Source of the DNA: Sphingomonas glacialis
GTDB lineage: Bacteria; Pseudomonadota; Alphaproteobacteria; Sphingomonadales; Sphingomonadaceae
Assembly (NCBI RefSeq): GCF_006439055.1
Contig: NZ_RCZC01000002.1
Span: 90,105-154,104 of the forward strand
DNA: 64,000 bases
Direction: 5' to 3'
This document shows, one piece after another, positions 1-9,075 of the stretch (the first letter of the stretch is position 1; every line of letters starts with the position of its first letter). The translations under genes and the position numbers were made by a program. The notes under the pieces were generated by a model, which did no database searches, was not told the origin of the DNA, and worked only from the letters and a program-made list of their open reading frames with translations.

Positions 1-1492
1 GCACGCCAAGCGCGGGCGTGAGCTTGTGGAGCTCGGGCATGCCGTTGGCGCGCGGCCCCTGGAAGCGCATCACCACGACGACGTCGCGGGTCAGCTCGCC
101 CGCCTGGAACGCGGCGAGCACCGCGGCCTGGTCATGGAACACCGCCGCCGGCGCCTCGATCGTCCAGCGATCGCGCTCGACCGCCGAGACCTTGATGCAC
201 GCACGGCCGAGATTGCCGGTGAGGATGCGGAAGCCGCCCTCGGGGGCGAACGGCGCGGCCGGCGTGCGCAGGATCGTGTCGTCGCCGCTTTCGCCGGGAT
301 CAGCCCAGGTCAGCGTATCGTTTTCGTCGAGGCGTGGCTTGCGGCCGTAATCGGTCATGTCCTCGCCCGCGACGGTCATAAGGTCGCGGTGGAGCAGACC
401 GGCATCGGCGAGTTCGCGGATGACGTACGGCATACCGCCGGCATCCTCGAAGCCGTTCACGTCGGCCGCGCCATTGGGATAGACGCGTGCGACGAGCGGG
501 ACGGCCTTCGACAGGCGATCGAAATCCTCCCAGTCGATCAGGATGCCAGCGCAGGCCGCGATCGCGGGCAGATGCAGCAGATGGTTGGTCGACCCGCCGG
601 TCGCGAGCAGGCCGATCGCCGCGTTGACGATCGCCTTTTCATCGACGCACAGGCCGATCGGGCGATAGCTGTCGCCATGCCAGCCGATCTGCGTGACGCG
701 GTGGACCGCGGCGCGCGTCAGCTCCTGGCGCAGCTTGGTGCCGGGGTTGATGAAGGCGGCGCCGGGCATGTGCAGCCCCATCATCTCCATCATCATCTGG
801 TTCGAATTGGCGGTGCCGAAGAAGGTGCAGGTGCCCTTCGAATGGTAGGCGCCGATCTCGGCCTCGAGCAAAGCATCACGCCCGACCTTGCCCTCGGCAT
901 AGGCCTCGCGCACGGCGACCTTGGCCTTGTTGGCGAGACCCGAGGGCATCGGCCCGGCGGGGATCAGCACCATCGGCAGATGACCGAAGCGCAAAGCGCC
1001 CATCAGCAGGCCGGGCACGATCTTGTCGCAAATGCCGAGCAGCGCGGCACCCTCGAACATGCCGTGGCTGAGCGCGATCGCGGTCGACAGCGCGATCGTG
1101 TCGCGGCTGAACAGCGACAGCTCCATGCCGGCATAGCCCTGCGTCACGCCGTCGCACATCGCCGGAACGCCGCCGGCGACCTGCGCGGTCGCCCCGGCTT
1201 CGCGCGCCCAGATCTTCATCTGCTCGGGGTAGCGATAGTAAGGCGCATGCGCCGACAGCATGTCGTTATACGAGGTGACGATGCCGATGTTCATCGCCTT
1301 GGCGGCGGTGAGCGCGGGGCGATCCTCCTCGGTGCCGGCATAGGCATGCGCGGCGTTGGCGCAGCCCATCGCGGGGCGCTCGATATGCGTGTCGCGCGCC
1401 CGGCCGATCAGCGCGAGATAGGCGTCGCGCGTCGGCTTGGAGCGGGTGATGATGCGGTCGGTGACCGCGGCGATTTCGGAATGGAGGGTCAC
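1..1492 (-). CDS. edd: Phosphogluconate dehydratase (partial, C-terminus outside window)
   Basis: Dehydrates 6-phosphogluconate to 2-keto-3-deoxy-6-phosphogluconate, the committed Entner-Doudoroff step. About 497 codons are visible, against roughly 600 for the family; the C-terminal part lies beyond the window. The IlvD/Edd signature CDKIVPG is at residues 155-161, and the N-terminus MTLHSEIAAVTDRI is typical of Edd. The start is a GTG with GGGAAG about 8 bases upstream; no ATG fits. It follows pgl by 28 bases on the same strand, consistent with a zwf-pgl-edd operon for glucose catabolism. Family assignment is secure. A paralogue, ilvD, lies at 30218. Confidence 0.95.
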   Translation of the reverse strand, partial: MTLHSEIAAVTDRIITRSKPTRDAYLALIGRARDTHIERPAMGCANAAHAYAGTEEDRPALTAAKAMNIGIVTSYNDMLSAHAPYYRYPEQMKIWAREAGATAQVAGGVPAMCDGVTQGYAGMELSLFSRDTIALSTAIALSHGMFEGAALLGICDKIVPGLLMGALRFGHLPMVLIPAGPMPSGLANKAKVAVREAYAEGKVGRDALLEAEIGAYHSKGTCTFFGTANSNQMMMEMMGLHMPGAAFINPGTKLRQELTRAAVHRVTQIGWHGDSYRPIGLCVDEKAIVNAAIGLLATGGSTNHLLHLPAIAACAGILIDWEDFDRLSKAVPLVARVYPNGAADVNGFEDAGGMPYVIRELADAGLLHRDLMTVAGEDMTDYGRKPRLDENDTLTWADPGESGDDTILRTPAAPFAPEGGFRILTGNLGRACIKVSAVERDRWTIEAPAAVFHDQAAVLAAFQAGELTRDVVVVMRFQGPRANGMPELHKLTPALGV

Positions 1493-1520
1493 GACAATCT
1501 TCCCGGGGAGGGGTTGGAGA

Positions 1521-2237
1521 TCATTCGGCGGCCCAGTGAATATCCACCGGCAGCTCGGCATCGGCAAGCACGCGCCCGATCGGGTATTTCGACGACGGAC
1601 CCTGCTTGATCGCGGCTTCGATCACCTTCTTCTTCGCGTCGCCGGTGACCGCGATGATCAGCGCGCGCGCCGAGACGATTGCCGCGCGGCTGAGCGTGAC
1701 GCGGGCGACCGGGGCTTCCTTGGGGAGCGGATCGGGCATCACGCCAAGCGCGCGGCGTTCGTTCGGGCCCGACAGCGCTTCGTCATAATCGGGGCCGGGG
1801 AAGATCGACGCGGTGTGGCCGTCGGCGCCGACGCCGAGCAGGCACAAATCGAGCGGCCAGTGCAGGTCCTGCATCAGCGCATCGGCCGAACGGCCGGCGG
1901 CCTTGTAGTCGGCGGTCGCGGTCGGGACGATCGGCATGACGCGCGCGCCCTTGGGCAGGAACGCCTTGGCGATCATCGTGACGTTCGACAGCGGATCGCC
2001 CAGCGGCACGATGCGCTCGTCAACGGGGACGATCGTCACGCGCTTCCAGTCGTGCTTGGCGGCGGCGAGCTTGGCGTAGATCGGGATCGGCGTCTTGCCG
2101 CCCGACAGCGCGATCACCGCCGCGCCGCGCGCGTCGATCGCGCTGTCGATGATGAAGCCGATATCGCCGGCGACGGCGGCTGCCATCTCCTCGGCGTCTT
2201 CATAGTCCCACCATTCGATTTCACGGTCGTCGCTCAT
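1521..2237 (-). CDS. pgl: 6-phosphogluconolactonase
   Basis: Hydrolyses 6-phosphogluconolactone to 6-phosphogluconate, linking Zwf to Edd. The 238-residue length is normal for the family. Recognisable blocks are VALSGGKTPIPIYAKLA near residue 45, the segment VPVDERIVPLGDPLSN, and the LLGVGADGHTASIFPG stretch that carries the catalytic region. The ATG is preceded by a purine-rich AGAGAGAAG. It sits between zwf and edd on the same strand; a palindromic repeat (2257-2402) separates it from zwf. Confidence 0.95.
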   Translation of the reverse strand: MSDDREIEWWDYEDAEEMAAAVAGDIGFIIDSAIDARGAAVIALSGGKTPIPIYAKLAAAKHDWKRVTIVPVDERIVPLGDPLSNVTMIAKAFLPKGARVMPIVPTATADYKAAGRSADALMQDLHWPLDLCLLGVGADGHTASIFPGPDYDEALSGPNERRALGVMPDPLPKEAPVARVTLSRAAIVSARALIIAVTGDAKKKVIEAAIKQGPSSKYPIGRVLADAELPVDIHWAAE

Positions 2238-2256
2238 TGTCTTCTCTCTTTGCTTG

Positions 2257-2402
2257 CCCTCTCCCGCAAGCGGGGGAGGCTACGGAGACTTGGTCGCGCT
2301 TCTTCAGCGCGGCCTAGTCGCAGTCGGTGAGGTTCTACTACCTTCGAGGGACGACAAGAAGAAGGCCCTCACTCAACCCTCTCCCGCGAAAGCGGAAGAG
2401 GG
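2257..2402. repeat. Family A paired palindrome between zwf and pgl
   Basis: Two imperfect CCCTCTCCCGC-type hairpins, at about 2257-2279 and 2377-2402, enclose about 95 bases. This is a diverged copy of the element also found at 19550, 43530 and 63922. It lies inside the presumed zwf-pgl-edd transcript and could modulate mRNA stability; that function is inference. Confidence 0.7.
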
Positions 2403-2414
2403 CTTCTTATGAAA

Positions 2415-3881
2415 CTACTCGTCCAGCCAGGTCACGCCATCGCGCTCGGTCAGCGCGATCGCGGCGCTCGGACCCCAGCTGCCCGAGGCATAGCTCTTGG
2501 GCTTCATGTCGTTGGCGACCCAGCCGGCGCGGATCGCGTCGATCCAGGTCCACTGCGCCTCGACCTCGTCGCGGCGCACGAACAGCGTCTGGTCGCCCTC
2601 GATCAGATCGAGCAGCAGGCGCTCATACGCGATCCGGCGGCGCGAACCCGCGAATTCGGCGTCGAGGCTGAGGTTCAACGGCACTTCGCGCAGGCGGATA
2701 CCGTCGCGGTCGAGGCCGGGCTCCTTCGCCATCACCAGCAGCTGGACATATTCCTCGGGCTGCAGGCGGATCACCAGGACGTTGGGCTGGAGCAGCCCGC
2801 CACGGTTCGAGAACATCGAATGCGGAACGGGCTTGAACTGGATCGCGATCTCGCTGCGCCGCGTCGGCATGCGTTTGCCGGTGCGCAGGTAGAAGGGCAC
2901 GCCCTGCCAGCGCCAATTGTCGACATGCGCCTTGATCGCGACGAAGGTCTCGGTGGTCGAGGGCTTGGTCAGCTCGTCGATATAGCCCTTGACGATCTCG
3001 CCGCCGCTCGCGCCCGCGCCGTACTGGCCGGTCACGGTATCGCGCGGCGCGTCCTGCGGCTCGATCAAGCGCAGCGAGCGGAAGACCTTGGCCTTTTCGT
3101 CGCGGATCGCATTGCCGTCGAAACGGGCAGGGGGCTCCATCGCGATCAGCGCGAGCAGCTGCAGCATGTGGTTGGCGACCATGTCGCGCAGGGCACCCGC
3201 GCCGTCATAATACGCCGCGCGCTCCTCTAGCCCGACCGTCTCGGAGATGGTGATCTGGACGTTGTCGATGCCGCGCGCGTTCCAAATAGGCTCGAAGAAC
3301 GAATTGCCGAAGCGCAACGCGAGGATGTTCTGCACTGTCTCCTTGCCGAGATAATGGTCTATCCGGAAGGTCCGCTCCTCGGGGAAGGCGGTCGCGACGG
3401 TATCGTTGATTTCGCGGCTCGATTCGAGATCGTAGCCGAGCGGCTTTTCAAGCCCGATGCGGACGGTCTCGCCGGCGAGGCCGGCCGATTCGAGCCCGCG
3501 AATGACAGCCTCGAACAACGACGGTGCGGTCGACAAGAAAATCGCGAGACCGCCTGCGACATCGCCGACCTTGGCCGACAGATCCTTGTAATGCGCCATG
3601 TCGGTCGCATCGAGCGCCTGGTACTGGACGCGCTCGAGGAACGACTTGATCGCCTTGGCGTCCATCCGGTCCTTGGGGACGAACTTCTCGAGCGCGTCCT
3701 TGGCGAACTTGCGATAGCTCTCGTCGCTATTCTCCGACCGCGCGGTGCCGGTGATCGTGAGCCCTTCGGGCAGCAGCCCATCGGCGTGCAGGCCGTAGAG
3801 CGAGGGCAGCAACATCCGCTGCGCAAGGTCGCCGGTCGCGCCGAACAGAAGGAGTTTGCCGACGGGCGTACGGTTGGCCAT
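2415..3881 (-). CDS. zwf: Glucose-6-phosphate dehydrogenase
   Basis: Oxidises glucose-6-phosphate to 6-phosphogluconolactone with NAD(P)+ and feeds the Entner-Doudoroff genes downstream. It has 488 residues, the usual size. The nucleotide-binding GATGDLAQRM is at residues 14-23 and the active-site signature RIDHYLGKE at 173-181. I place the start at MANRTPV because AGGAG lies 11 bases upstream; an in-frame ATG ten codons earlier would add an unconserved tail. It is first in the zwf-pgl-edd cluster. The repeat after it may partly uncouple its expression. Confidence 0.96.
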   Translation of the reverse strand: MANRTPVGKLLLFGATGDLAQRMLLPSLYGLHADGLLPEGLTITGTARSENSDESYRKFAKDALEKFVPKDRMDAKAIKSFLERVQYQALDATDMAHYKDLSAKVGDVAGGLAIFLSTAPSLFEAVIRGLESAGLAGETVRIGLEKPLGYDLESSREINDTVATAFPEERTFRIDHYLGKETVQNILALRFGNSFFEPIWNARGIDNVQITISETVGLEERAAYYDGAGALRDMVANHMLQLLALIAMEPPARFDGNAIRDEKAKVFRSLRLIEPQDAPRDTVTGQYGAGASGGEIVKGYIDELTKPSTTETFVAIKAHVDNWRWQGVPFYLRTGKRMPTRRSEIAIQFKPVPHSMFSNRGGLLQPNVLVIRLQPEEYVQLLVMAKEPGLDRDGIRLREVPLNLSLDAEFAGSRRRIAYERLLLDLIEGDQTLFVRRDEVEAQWTWIDAIRAGWVANDMKPKSYASGSWGPSAAIALTERDGVTWLDE

Positions 3882-3951
3882 GCGAATTCGAGCTCCTGGG
3901 GAAGGCATCACCTAGGGAACGCCGGGCGCCCCGCCAAGATGAAACCTTGCG

Positions 3952-4881
3952 TTACACGGTGAGGCCGGCGAGCGGATCGAGCCCGGCCATGATGTTCAGA
4001 TTCTGCACGGCAGCCCCGGCCGCACCCTTGCCGAGATTGTCGAGCGTCGCGATCAGCCGCGCCTGGCCGATATCGGCATTGCCGCAGACGCGCAGCGTCA
4101 GGCGATCGGTGCCGGCATCATCCTCAACCTGCACCGCGGACGCATCGCCCTCGGCAATCCGGATCAGCCCGCCCTCGGGATAGGCCTCGCGCAACGCGGT
4201 CTCGCAGGCGAGCAAGGTCGGCCGCCGCGGAAAGCGATAGAGCGCCAGCGGCACCTCGACGATCATCCCGCGATAGGTGTTGACGACCGACGGCGTGAAG
4301 ATCGGCGGATGCTCGAGCCGCGCATGCTTCTGCATTTCGGGCACATGCTTGTGTGCGAGGCTCAGCGCGTAGGCACGCGACGCAGGCGGCGGATTGACGC
4401 CCTCATACTCGGCGATCATCGCCTTGCCGCCGCCCGAATAGCCCGACACCGCGTTGACGCTGATCCCCCAGTCGACCGGGACGAGCCCGGCACGCACCAA
4501 GGGGCGGAGCAAAGCGAGAAAACCGGTCGGATAACAGCCGGGATTGGAGACGCGCTTCGCCTCGGCGATCGCATTGGCTTGGCCGGGCTCGACCTCGGCG
4601 AAACCATAGGTCCAGCCGTCGGCGACGCGAAACGCGGTCGAGGCGTCGATCACGCGCGTGCGATCATTGGCGATCAGCGAGACCGCCTCGCGCGCGGCAT
4701 CGTCGGGCAGGCAGAGGATGACGAAGTCGCTGTCGTTGAGCGCCTCGGCGCGCGCTGCGGGATCCTTGCGGCGCGCATCGTCGAGCAAGACGAGCGAAAT
4801 ATCATCGCGCCCGGCAAGCCGCTCGCGAATCTCGAGGCCGGTCGTCCCGGCGGCACCGTCGATGAAGACCGAGACGCTCAT
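3952..4881 (-). CDS. argC: N-acetyl-gamma-glutamyl-phosphate reductase (type 2)
   Basis: NADPH-dependent reduction of N-acetylglutamyl phosphate, the third step of arginine biosynthesis. At 309 residues it is the short type-2 ArgC. The N-terminal dinucleotide motif DGAAGTTGLEI is at residues 8-18, and the catalytic cysteine is Cys116 in SNPGCYPTG. The ATG overlaps the stop of the upstream SH3 gene by four bases (ATGA), so translation is probably coupled. No other arginine gene is nearby. Confidence 0.95.
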   Translation of the reverse strand: MSVSVFIDGAAGTTGLEIRERLAGRDDISLVLLDDARRKDPAARAEALNDSDFVILCLPDDAAREAVSLIANDRTRVIDASTAFRVADGWTYGFAEVEPGQANAIAEAKRVSNPGCYPTGFLALLRPLVRAGLVPVDWGISVNAVSGYSGGGKAMIAEYEGVNPPPASRAYALSLAHKHVPEMQKHARLEHPPIFTPSVVNTYRGMIVEVPLALYRFPRRPTLLACETALREAYPEGGLIRIAEGDASAVQVEDDAGTDRLTLRVCGNADIGQARLIATLDNLGKGAAGAAVQNLNIMAGLDPLAGLTV

Positions 4882-5190
4882 GCCGTGGGCCAGGACAGCG
4901 TGTCGGCATCGACATAGCCGACCAGCCCGGCGCCGGGGGCACGGCCCCAGGCGCGGCCTTTGACGAATTCGAGCACTTCGAACACATCGCCCGTCTTGAG
5001 ATCGGTCAGCACGGCAGACTCCGGATCAGCGCCTTCGCGAAGGCCCGTAGCGCTGATCACGACGCGTTGCACGCACGAAGCGTAATGCGGCGCGAACACG
5101 CGATCGGCGAGGCGGATGTCGGCGAGGTCACGGCGCACGGCATGGGTGCGCGGATCGAGCTCGACCGACTGCCCAGCGAGCGCAAAGCTC
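4878..5190 (-). CDS. SH3-domain protein, start codon unresolved
   Basis: The protein ends in a bacterial SH3-like module (segments LTDLKTGDVFEVLEF and GRAWGRAPGAGLVGYVD); the region before it (DLADIRLADRVFAPHYA) resembles small sphingomonad SH3 proteins by my recollection, not by search. Homology should begin close to SFALAGQSVELD, but the codon there is AGG-AGC and no ATG, GTG or TTG lies in the right place. The in-frame options are a TTG about 27 codons upstream, inside the MarR gene, or a late GTG inside the conserved part. An AGGAG overlaps the MarR stop. The frame is open and well conserved, so the gene is probably real. The 5' boundary given is nominal. It lies between a MarR regulator and argC. 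Confidence 0.7.
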
Positions 5191-5562
5191 CTACGCGGCG
5201 GCGTGCCGGACGATCCGCTGTCGCGCGGGTTGGGGCGTGGTGTCGCCGATAAATTGGCCGAAATCGTCAAGAAAACTTGCCCCCTCGGACGTACGCGCAA
5301 CAAAGATGTTGCGCTTGTCATTGTCGTCCCGTTGGCGGCGCAGATAGCCCAGGGTACCGAGCCTGTTCAAGGCGCGCGTGACAACGGGCTTCGAGACGTT
5401 GAGCATCGCCGCCAATCCGCGCACGGTATGCGGCCCCGGTTTGAGATAGACGACGAGCAGCAGCGCCATCTGTCGATTGGTCAGGTCAGGCTCGCCCGAC
5501 CGGACATAATCCACCAGCGTATGCATCCAATCGGCAAGCGCATGATCTGTTTGTATAGCCAC
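5191..5562 (-). CDS. MarR-family transcriptional regulator
   Basis: A small winged-helix regulator of about 123 residues. The DNA-binding core is visible in DLTNRQMALLL, HTVRGLAAMLNVSKPVVTRALNRL and the wing LRRQRDDNDKRNIFV. I chose the GTG before AIQTDHALADW, because helix 1 begins there. A GTG 75 bases further upstream is also open but would add a non-helical tail. The next gene is the SH3 protein, overlapping or abutting its end. The ligand and targets cannot be read from sequence. Confidence 0.85.
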   Translation of the reverse strand: MAIQTDHALADWMHTLVDYVRSGEPDLTNRQMALLLVVYLKPGPHTVRGLAAMLNVSKPVVTRALNRLGTLGYLRRQRDDNDKRNIFVARTSEGASFLDDFGQFIGDTTPQPARQRIVRHAAA

Positions 5563-5772
5563 GGCAGGTGTCCGCAAATAACTCGGATACCCCACCAGCG
5601 GGGTAATTCCTGGTCCACTAACGTTCCGGGAAGCCACAGGTTTCAGTTCGATGGCGAAATGTGACGGTCAGGGTGCCGTAACAGTCGTTGCGCGCGCGGT
5701 TGATCGCGCGGCCTACCTCGCCTATGTGCCCGGCTTCGCTGTCAAAGCGCCCCCAAGGAATCAGCCCGCTTC

Positions 5773-6177
5773 ATGTTTCTGTTCCAGTTTCTCCTCGTGG
5801 TCCATTTCGTCATCGCCCTTGCGCTGGTGACGGTCGTCCTGATGCAGCGGTCCGAGGGCGGTGGGCTCGGCATGGGCGGCAGCCCGGCCGGTCTGATGTC
5901 GGCGCGCGGCGCGGCGGATTTCCTGACGCGGGCGACGTCGATTCTCGGCGGCCTGTTCATCGCGCTCAGCATTCTGCTCGCGGTGCTCGCGGCGCAGGGC
6001 AAGTCGGTCAAGGTCGATGCCAGCGCCAAGCCTGCCGCGGTCACCGCGCCGGTCCAGGCTCCGGTCGCGCCGGGTGATCCGAACGTGCCGTTCGCCTCGG
6101 GCGCACGCAGCGCGCTCCAGTCGGCGCCGAACAGCGCCGCACCGGTCGGCAACAGCGCGGTCCCGCTCGCGCAGTAA
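5773..6177 (+). CDS. secG: Preprotein translocase subunit SecG
   Basis: Inner-membrane component of the SecYEG channel. Two hydrophobic segments (about residues 1-22 and 55-75) flank the conserved loop QRSEGGGLGMGG. The 134-residue length includes an Ala/Pro-rich C-terminal tail common in alphaproteobacteria. AAGGA lies about 13 bases before the ATG. secG followed by pyrG is a familiar order in this group; the gap to pyrG is 106 bases. Confidence 0.93.
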   Translation: MFLFQFLLVVHFVIALALVTVVLMQRSEGGGLGMGGSPAGLMSARGAADFLTRATSILGGLFIALSILLAVLAAQGKSVKVDASAKPAAVTAPVQAPVAPGDPNVPFASGARSALQSAPNSAAPVGNSAVPLAQ

Positions 6178-6283
6178 CCTTCGGGTTCGTTTCGCGCGCG
6201 ACTCGGTGGGTCGCGCATATCCTTCATTGTTTGGAGTCGCGCGCTTGCCGCGCCACCCCGTTTGACGCTAGGCCTCTTCTCCC

Positions 6284-7918
6284 ATGGCGCGGTTCATCTT
6301 TATCACCGGCGGCGTGGTCTCCTCGCTCGGCAAGGGTCTCATGGCAGCGAGCCTCGCGGCTCTCCTGCAGGCACGCGGATACCGCGTGCGGATCCGCAAA
6401 TTCGATCCCTATCTCAACGTCGATCCCGGCACGATGTCGCCCTACCAGCACGGCGAAGTGTATGTGACCGACGACGGGGCGGAGACCGATCTCGATCTCG
6501 GCCATTATGAACGCTTTACGGGCGTCGCCTCGCGCCAGTCGGACAACATCACGAGCGGCCGGATCTATCAGCAGATCATCACGCGCGAACGTCGCGGCGA
6601 CTATCTCGGCGCGACCGTCCAGGTCATCCCGCACGTCACCGACGCGATCAAGGAATTCGCCCAGGCCGAGACCGACGACCTCGATTTCGTGCTGTGCGAG
6701 ATCGGCGGCACCGTCGGCGATATCGAATCGCTGCCGTTCATCGAGGCGATCCGCCAGCTGCGCAACGATCTCGGGCGCGGCAATTCGGTCAGCATCCACG
6801 TGACGCTGGTGCCGTATATCGCCGCCGCGGGCGAGCTGAAGACCAAGCCGACGCAGCATTCTGTGCGCGAACTTGCGGCGCTAGGCGTCCAGCCCGACGT
6901 GCTGGTGTGCCGGTGCGAGCAGCCGCTCCCCGAGAGCGACCGCGCCAAGATCGCCCTGTTCTGCAACGTCCCCAAGGAAGCCGTGATCCCGGCGCTCGAC
7001 GCCAAGAGCATCTACGCGGTGCCGGTGCAGTATCACGAGGAGGGCCTCGACAACGCGGTGCTCAACGCGTTCGGTATCATGCCGGGCAGCGCCCCCGATC
7101 TGTCGCGCTGGACCGACATCATGGACCGCGTGACCAACCCCGAGGGCGAAGTCACCGTCGGTGTGGTCGGCAAATATGTCGGCCTGCAGGACGCGTACAA
7201 GTCGCTCGGCGAAGCGCTGGTGCATGGCGGCATCGCCAACAAGGTGAAGGTCAACGTCGAGTGGATCGACGCCGAGCTGTTCGAGGCCGACGACGCCGAC
7301 ATCACCGCACGGCTCGAGCCGCTGCACGCGATCCTCGTCCCCGGCGCGTTCGGGTCGCGCGGCGCCGAGGGCAAGATCGCCAGCGTGCGCTTCGCGCGCG
7401 AGCGCGAGATTCCCTATTTCGGGATCTGCTTCGGCATGCAGATGGCGTGCGTCGAAGGCGCACGCGATCTGGCCGGGATCCCCGATGCCAGCTCGACCGA
7501 GTTCGGCGCGACCGATGAGCCTGTCGTCGGCATGATCACCGAATGGATGAGCGCTGCGGGGATCGAAAAGCGCGAACATGGCGGCGATCTCGGCGGCACG
7601 ATGCGGCTCGGCGCCTATCCGGCGAAGCTCGATGGCAACAGCGTGGTGTCGAGCATCTATGAAGAGACCGACATCTCGGAGCGTCATCGTCACCGCTATG
7701 AGGTCAATACGGCGTATCGCGAGCGGCTCGAAAAGGGCGGACTGGTGTTCAGCGGCATGTCGCCCGACGGCACCTTGCCCGAAATCGTCGAGCGGCCCGA
7801 CCATCCGTGGTTCGTCGGCGTGCAGTTCCATCCCGAGCTGAAGAGCAAGCCGTTCGATCCGCATCCGCTGTTCAAGAGCTTCATTGCTGCTGCCGTGAAG
7901 CAATCGCGACTGGTCTGA
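6284..7918 (+). CDS. pyrG: CTP synthase (glutamine hydrolysing)
   Basis: Aminates UTP to CTP using glutamine and ATP in the cytosol. At 544 residues it is full length. The synthetase domain starts at once with [16 protein letters not shown]. The class-I glutamine amidotransferase domain carries nucleophile Cys382 in FGICFGMQ and the His516/Glu518 pair in VQFHPELKS. It is the second gene after secG. No strong Shine-Dalgarno is visible, but the N-terminus fits the family exactly. Confidence 0.98.
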   Translation: MARFIFITGGVVSSLGKGLMAASLAALLQARGYRVRIRKFDPYLNVDPGTMSPYQHGEVYVTDDGAETDLDLGHYERFTGVASRQSDNITSGRIYQQIITRERRGDYLGATVQVIPHVTDAIKEFAQAETDDLDFVLCEIGGTVGDIESLPFIEAIRQLRNDLGRGNSVSIHVTLVPYIAAAGELKTKPTQHSVRELAALGVQPDVLVCRCEQPLPESDRAKIALFCNVPKEAVIPALDAKSIYAVPVQYHEEGLDNAVLNAFGIMPGSAPDLSRWTDIMDRVTNPEGEVTVGVVGKYVGLQDAYKSLGEALVHGGIANKVKVNVEWIDAELFEADDADITARLEPLHAILVPGAFGSRGAEGKIASVRFAREREIPYFGICFGMQMACVEGARDLAGIPDASSTEFGATDEPVVGMITEWMSAAGIEKREHGGDLGGTMRLGAYPAKLDGNSVVSSIYEETDISERHRHRYEVNTAYRERLEKGGLVFSGMSPDGTLPEIVERPDHPWFVGVQFHPELKSKPFDPHPLFKSFIAAAVKQSRLV

Positions 7919-7998
7919 GCGGCACGCGATAGTCTTCGACGTCGCGTTATGATTCCGGCCGTTGCCTCACAGGAAGGTATTCGCTTCGCGCGTTAGCG

Positions 7999-8265
7999 AT
8001 GGTGTGGTTTGCCATTCCCTTCCTGCTGGTCATCAACCTCTGGACGATAGTGTGCTTCTGTCAGGATAAGCAGCGGGCGATAGCGCGTGCGCGCAGGATA
8101 TCCGAAGCCGACCTACTGACCTTGGCGGCAATAGGCGGGTCGCCCGGCGCGCTTCTGGCGCGACGTTGGTTCCGCCACAAAACCCGGAAGGAGCCGTTCT
8201 CCACTCGGCCGCTGCTTATTTGCGCGATCCAGATGGGACTAGCGCTGGGCTTCTGGATCCTTTGA
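7999..8265 (+). CDS. DUF1294 small membrane protein
   Basis: An 88-residue protein with a hydrophobic helix at each end (WFAIPFLLVINLWTIV and ICAIQMGLALGFWIL). Between them is the conserved GGSPGALLARRWFRHKTRKEPF block that marks DUF1294. It is probably an inner-membrane protein; its function is unknown for the family. It lies alone between pyrG and the convergent heat-shock gene. An AGGAAGG lies more than 20 bases upstream, so the start is moderately certain. Confidence 0.85.
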   Translation: MVWFAIPFLLVINLWTIVCFCQDKQRAIARARRISEADLLTLAAIGGSPGALLARRWFRHKTRKEPFSTRPLLICAIQMGLALGFWIL

Positions 8266-8289
8266 TCGATCGCTAATCGCTGCCGACGT

Positions 8290-8321
8290 AAAAAGGGCGC
8301 CCAGATCGCTCCGGGCGCCCT
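8290..8321 (-). terminator. Rho-independent terminator of the small heat-shock gene
   Basis: A perfect 9-base-pair stem (AGGGCGCCC at 8294-8302 with GGGCGCCCT at 8313-8321) is followed, on the minus strand, by five T residues. It sits 26 bases beyond the Hsp20 stop codon. It is the clearest intrinsic terminator in the window. Confidence 0.85.
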
Positions 8322-8347
8322 AACCGATACCTCGACAGCGGCTGAGC

Positions 8348-8812
8348 TTACGCCGCCTGCGCCTTGTCCTCGACCGCGACCAGCGGTGCGCCGGTCTTGA
8401 TCGCGATGCTCTTGGGCTTCATCGCCTCGGGCACTTCGCGGATCAGGTCGATCACCAGCAGCCCGTCGTTGAGCCGCGCATCCTCGACCCGCACGAAATC
8501 GGCGAGTTCGAAGCGACGTTCGAAGCTGCGATTGGCGATCCCGATGTGGAGGAACGCAGCCGAGCTTTCATCTTGAGCTTCCTTGCGGCCCTTCACCTGG
8601 AGCAGATTCTGCTGCGCGGTGATCTCGATATCATTGCGGCCGAAACCGGCAACGGCGAGCGTGATGCGATAGCGGTCGCCATCGAGTCGCTCGAGATTGA
8701 AGGGCGGGTAATTGTCCGCGCTCGCCTGGCGGGCATTGGCCTCGAGCATGTCGAACAGCCGGTCGAAACCAACGGTCGAGCGGCGATAGGGGGTGAGATC
8801 GAACGTACGCAT
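8348..8812 (-). CDS. Hsp20-family small heat-shock protein
   Basis: An ATP-independent holdase chaperone of the IbpA type, 154 residues. The alpha-crystallin domain runs from about residue 35 to 130 (YRITLAVAGFGRNDIEI, then a block ending in SFERRFELADFV and LNDGLLVIDL). The start MRTFDLTPYRRST is typical of IbpA-like proteins and has AAGGAG six bases upstream. Longer upstream extensions lack similarity. A heat-shock-type promoter candidate lies about 100 bases upstream and a strong terminator follows, so it is probably monocistronic. Confidence 0.95.
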   Translation of the reverse strand: MRTFDLTPYRRSTVGFDRLFDMLEANARQASADNYPPFNLERLDGDRYRITLAVAGFGRNDIEITAQQNLLQVKGRKEAQDESSAAFLHIGIANRSFERRFELADFVRVEDARLNDGLLVIDLIREVPEAMKPKSIAIKTGAPLVAVEDKAQAA

Positions 8813-8911
8813 GGTAACTCCTTCGATAAAGCGAGTGTCGTCCAGATCGAGCCGGGTCCGCTGCTGCGCGACCCGCCCGGTGCAGCCTCGTGTCGAGCGC
8901 CGCACGCGCTC

Positions 8912-8940
8912 AATCTGGTTGGCCTTGCACCCGGTTCAAG
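8912..8940 (-). promoter_or_regulatory. Candidate heat-shock (RpoH-type) promoter of hsp20
   Basis: On the minus strand, CTTGAA (8940-8935) is followed after 16 bases by CCAGATT (8918-8912). The -35 matches the RpoH consensus well; the -10 matches poorly. Its place about 100 bases before a heat-shock gene supports it. A long leader remains that might fold as a thermosensor, which I did not test. Confidence 0.35.
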
Positions 8941-9075
8941 AGGCCGCGCCCCGGATTTTTGAAGCGCCGCTAAAGCGTATCTATCCGCGGCCCAAGAAGG
9001 AGACCGAGTGATACTCCCCTCGTTTAGTGGGCATATGCTCCCGACTCGGGAATAACCCGACCACAGGGGATCTTC

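Noticed and set aside
26..1609. Plus-strand open frame covering edd
   Set aside because: Antisense shadow; the minus strand gives a clear Edd with its signature motif.
2257..2402. Family A hairpins as intrinsic terminators
   Set aside because: Stems are strong, but no T-run follows in this or the other copies, so I list them as repeats.
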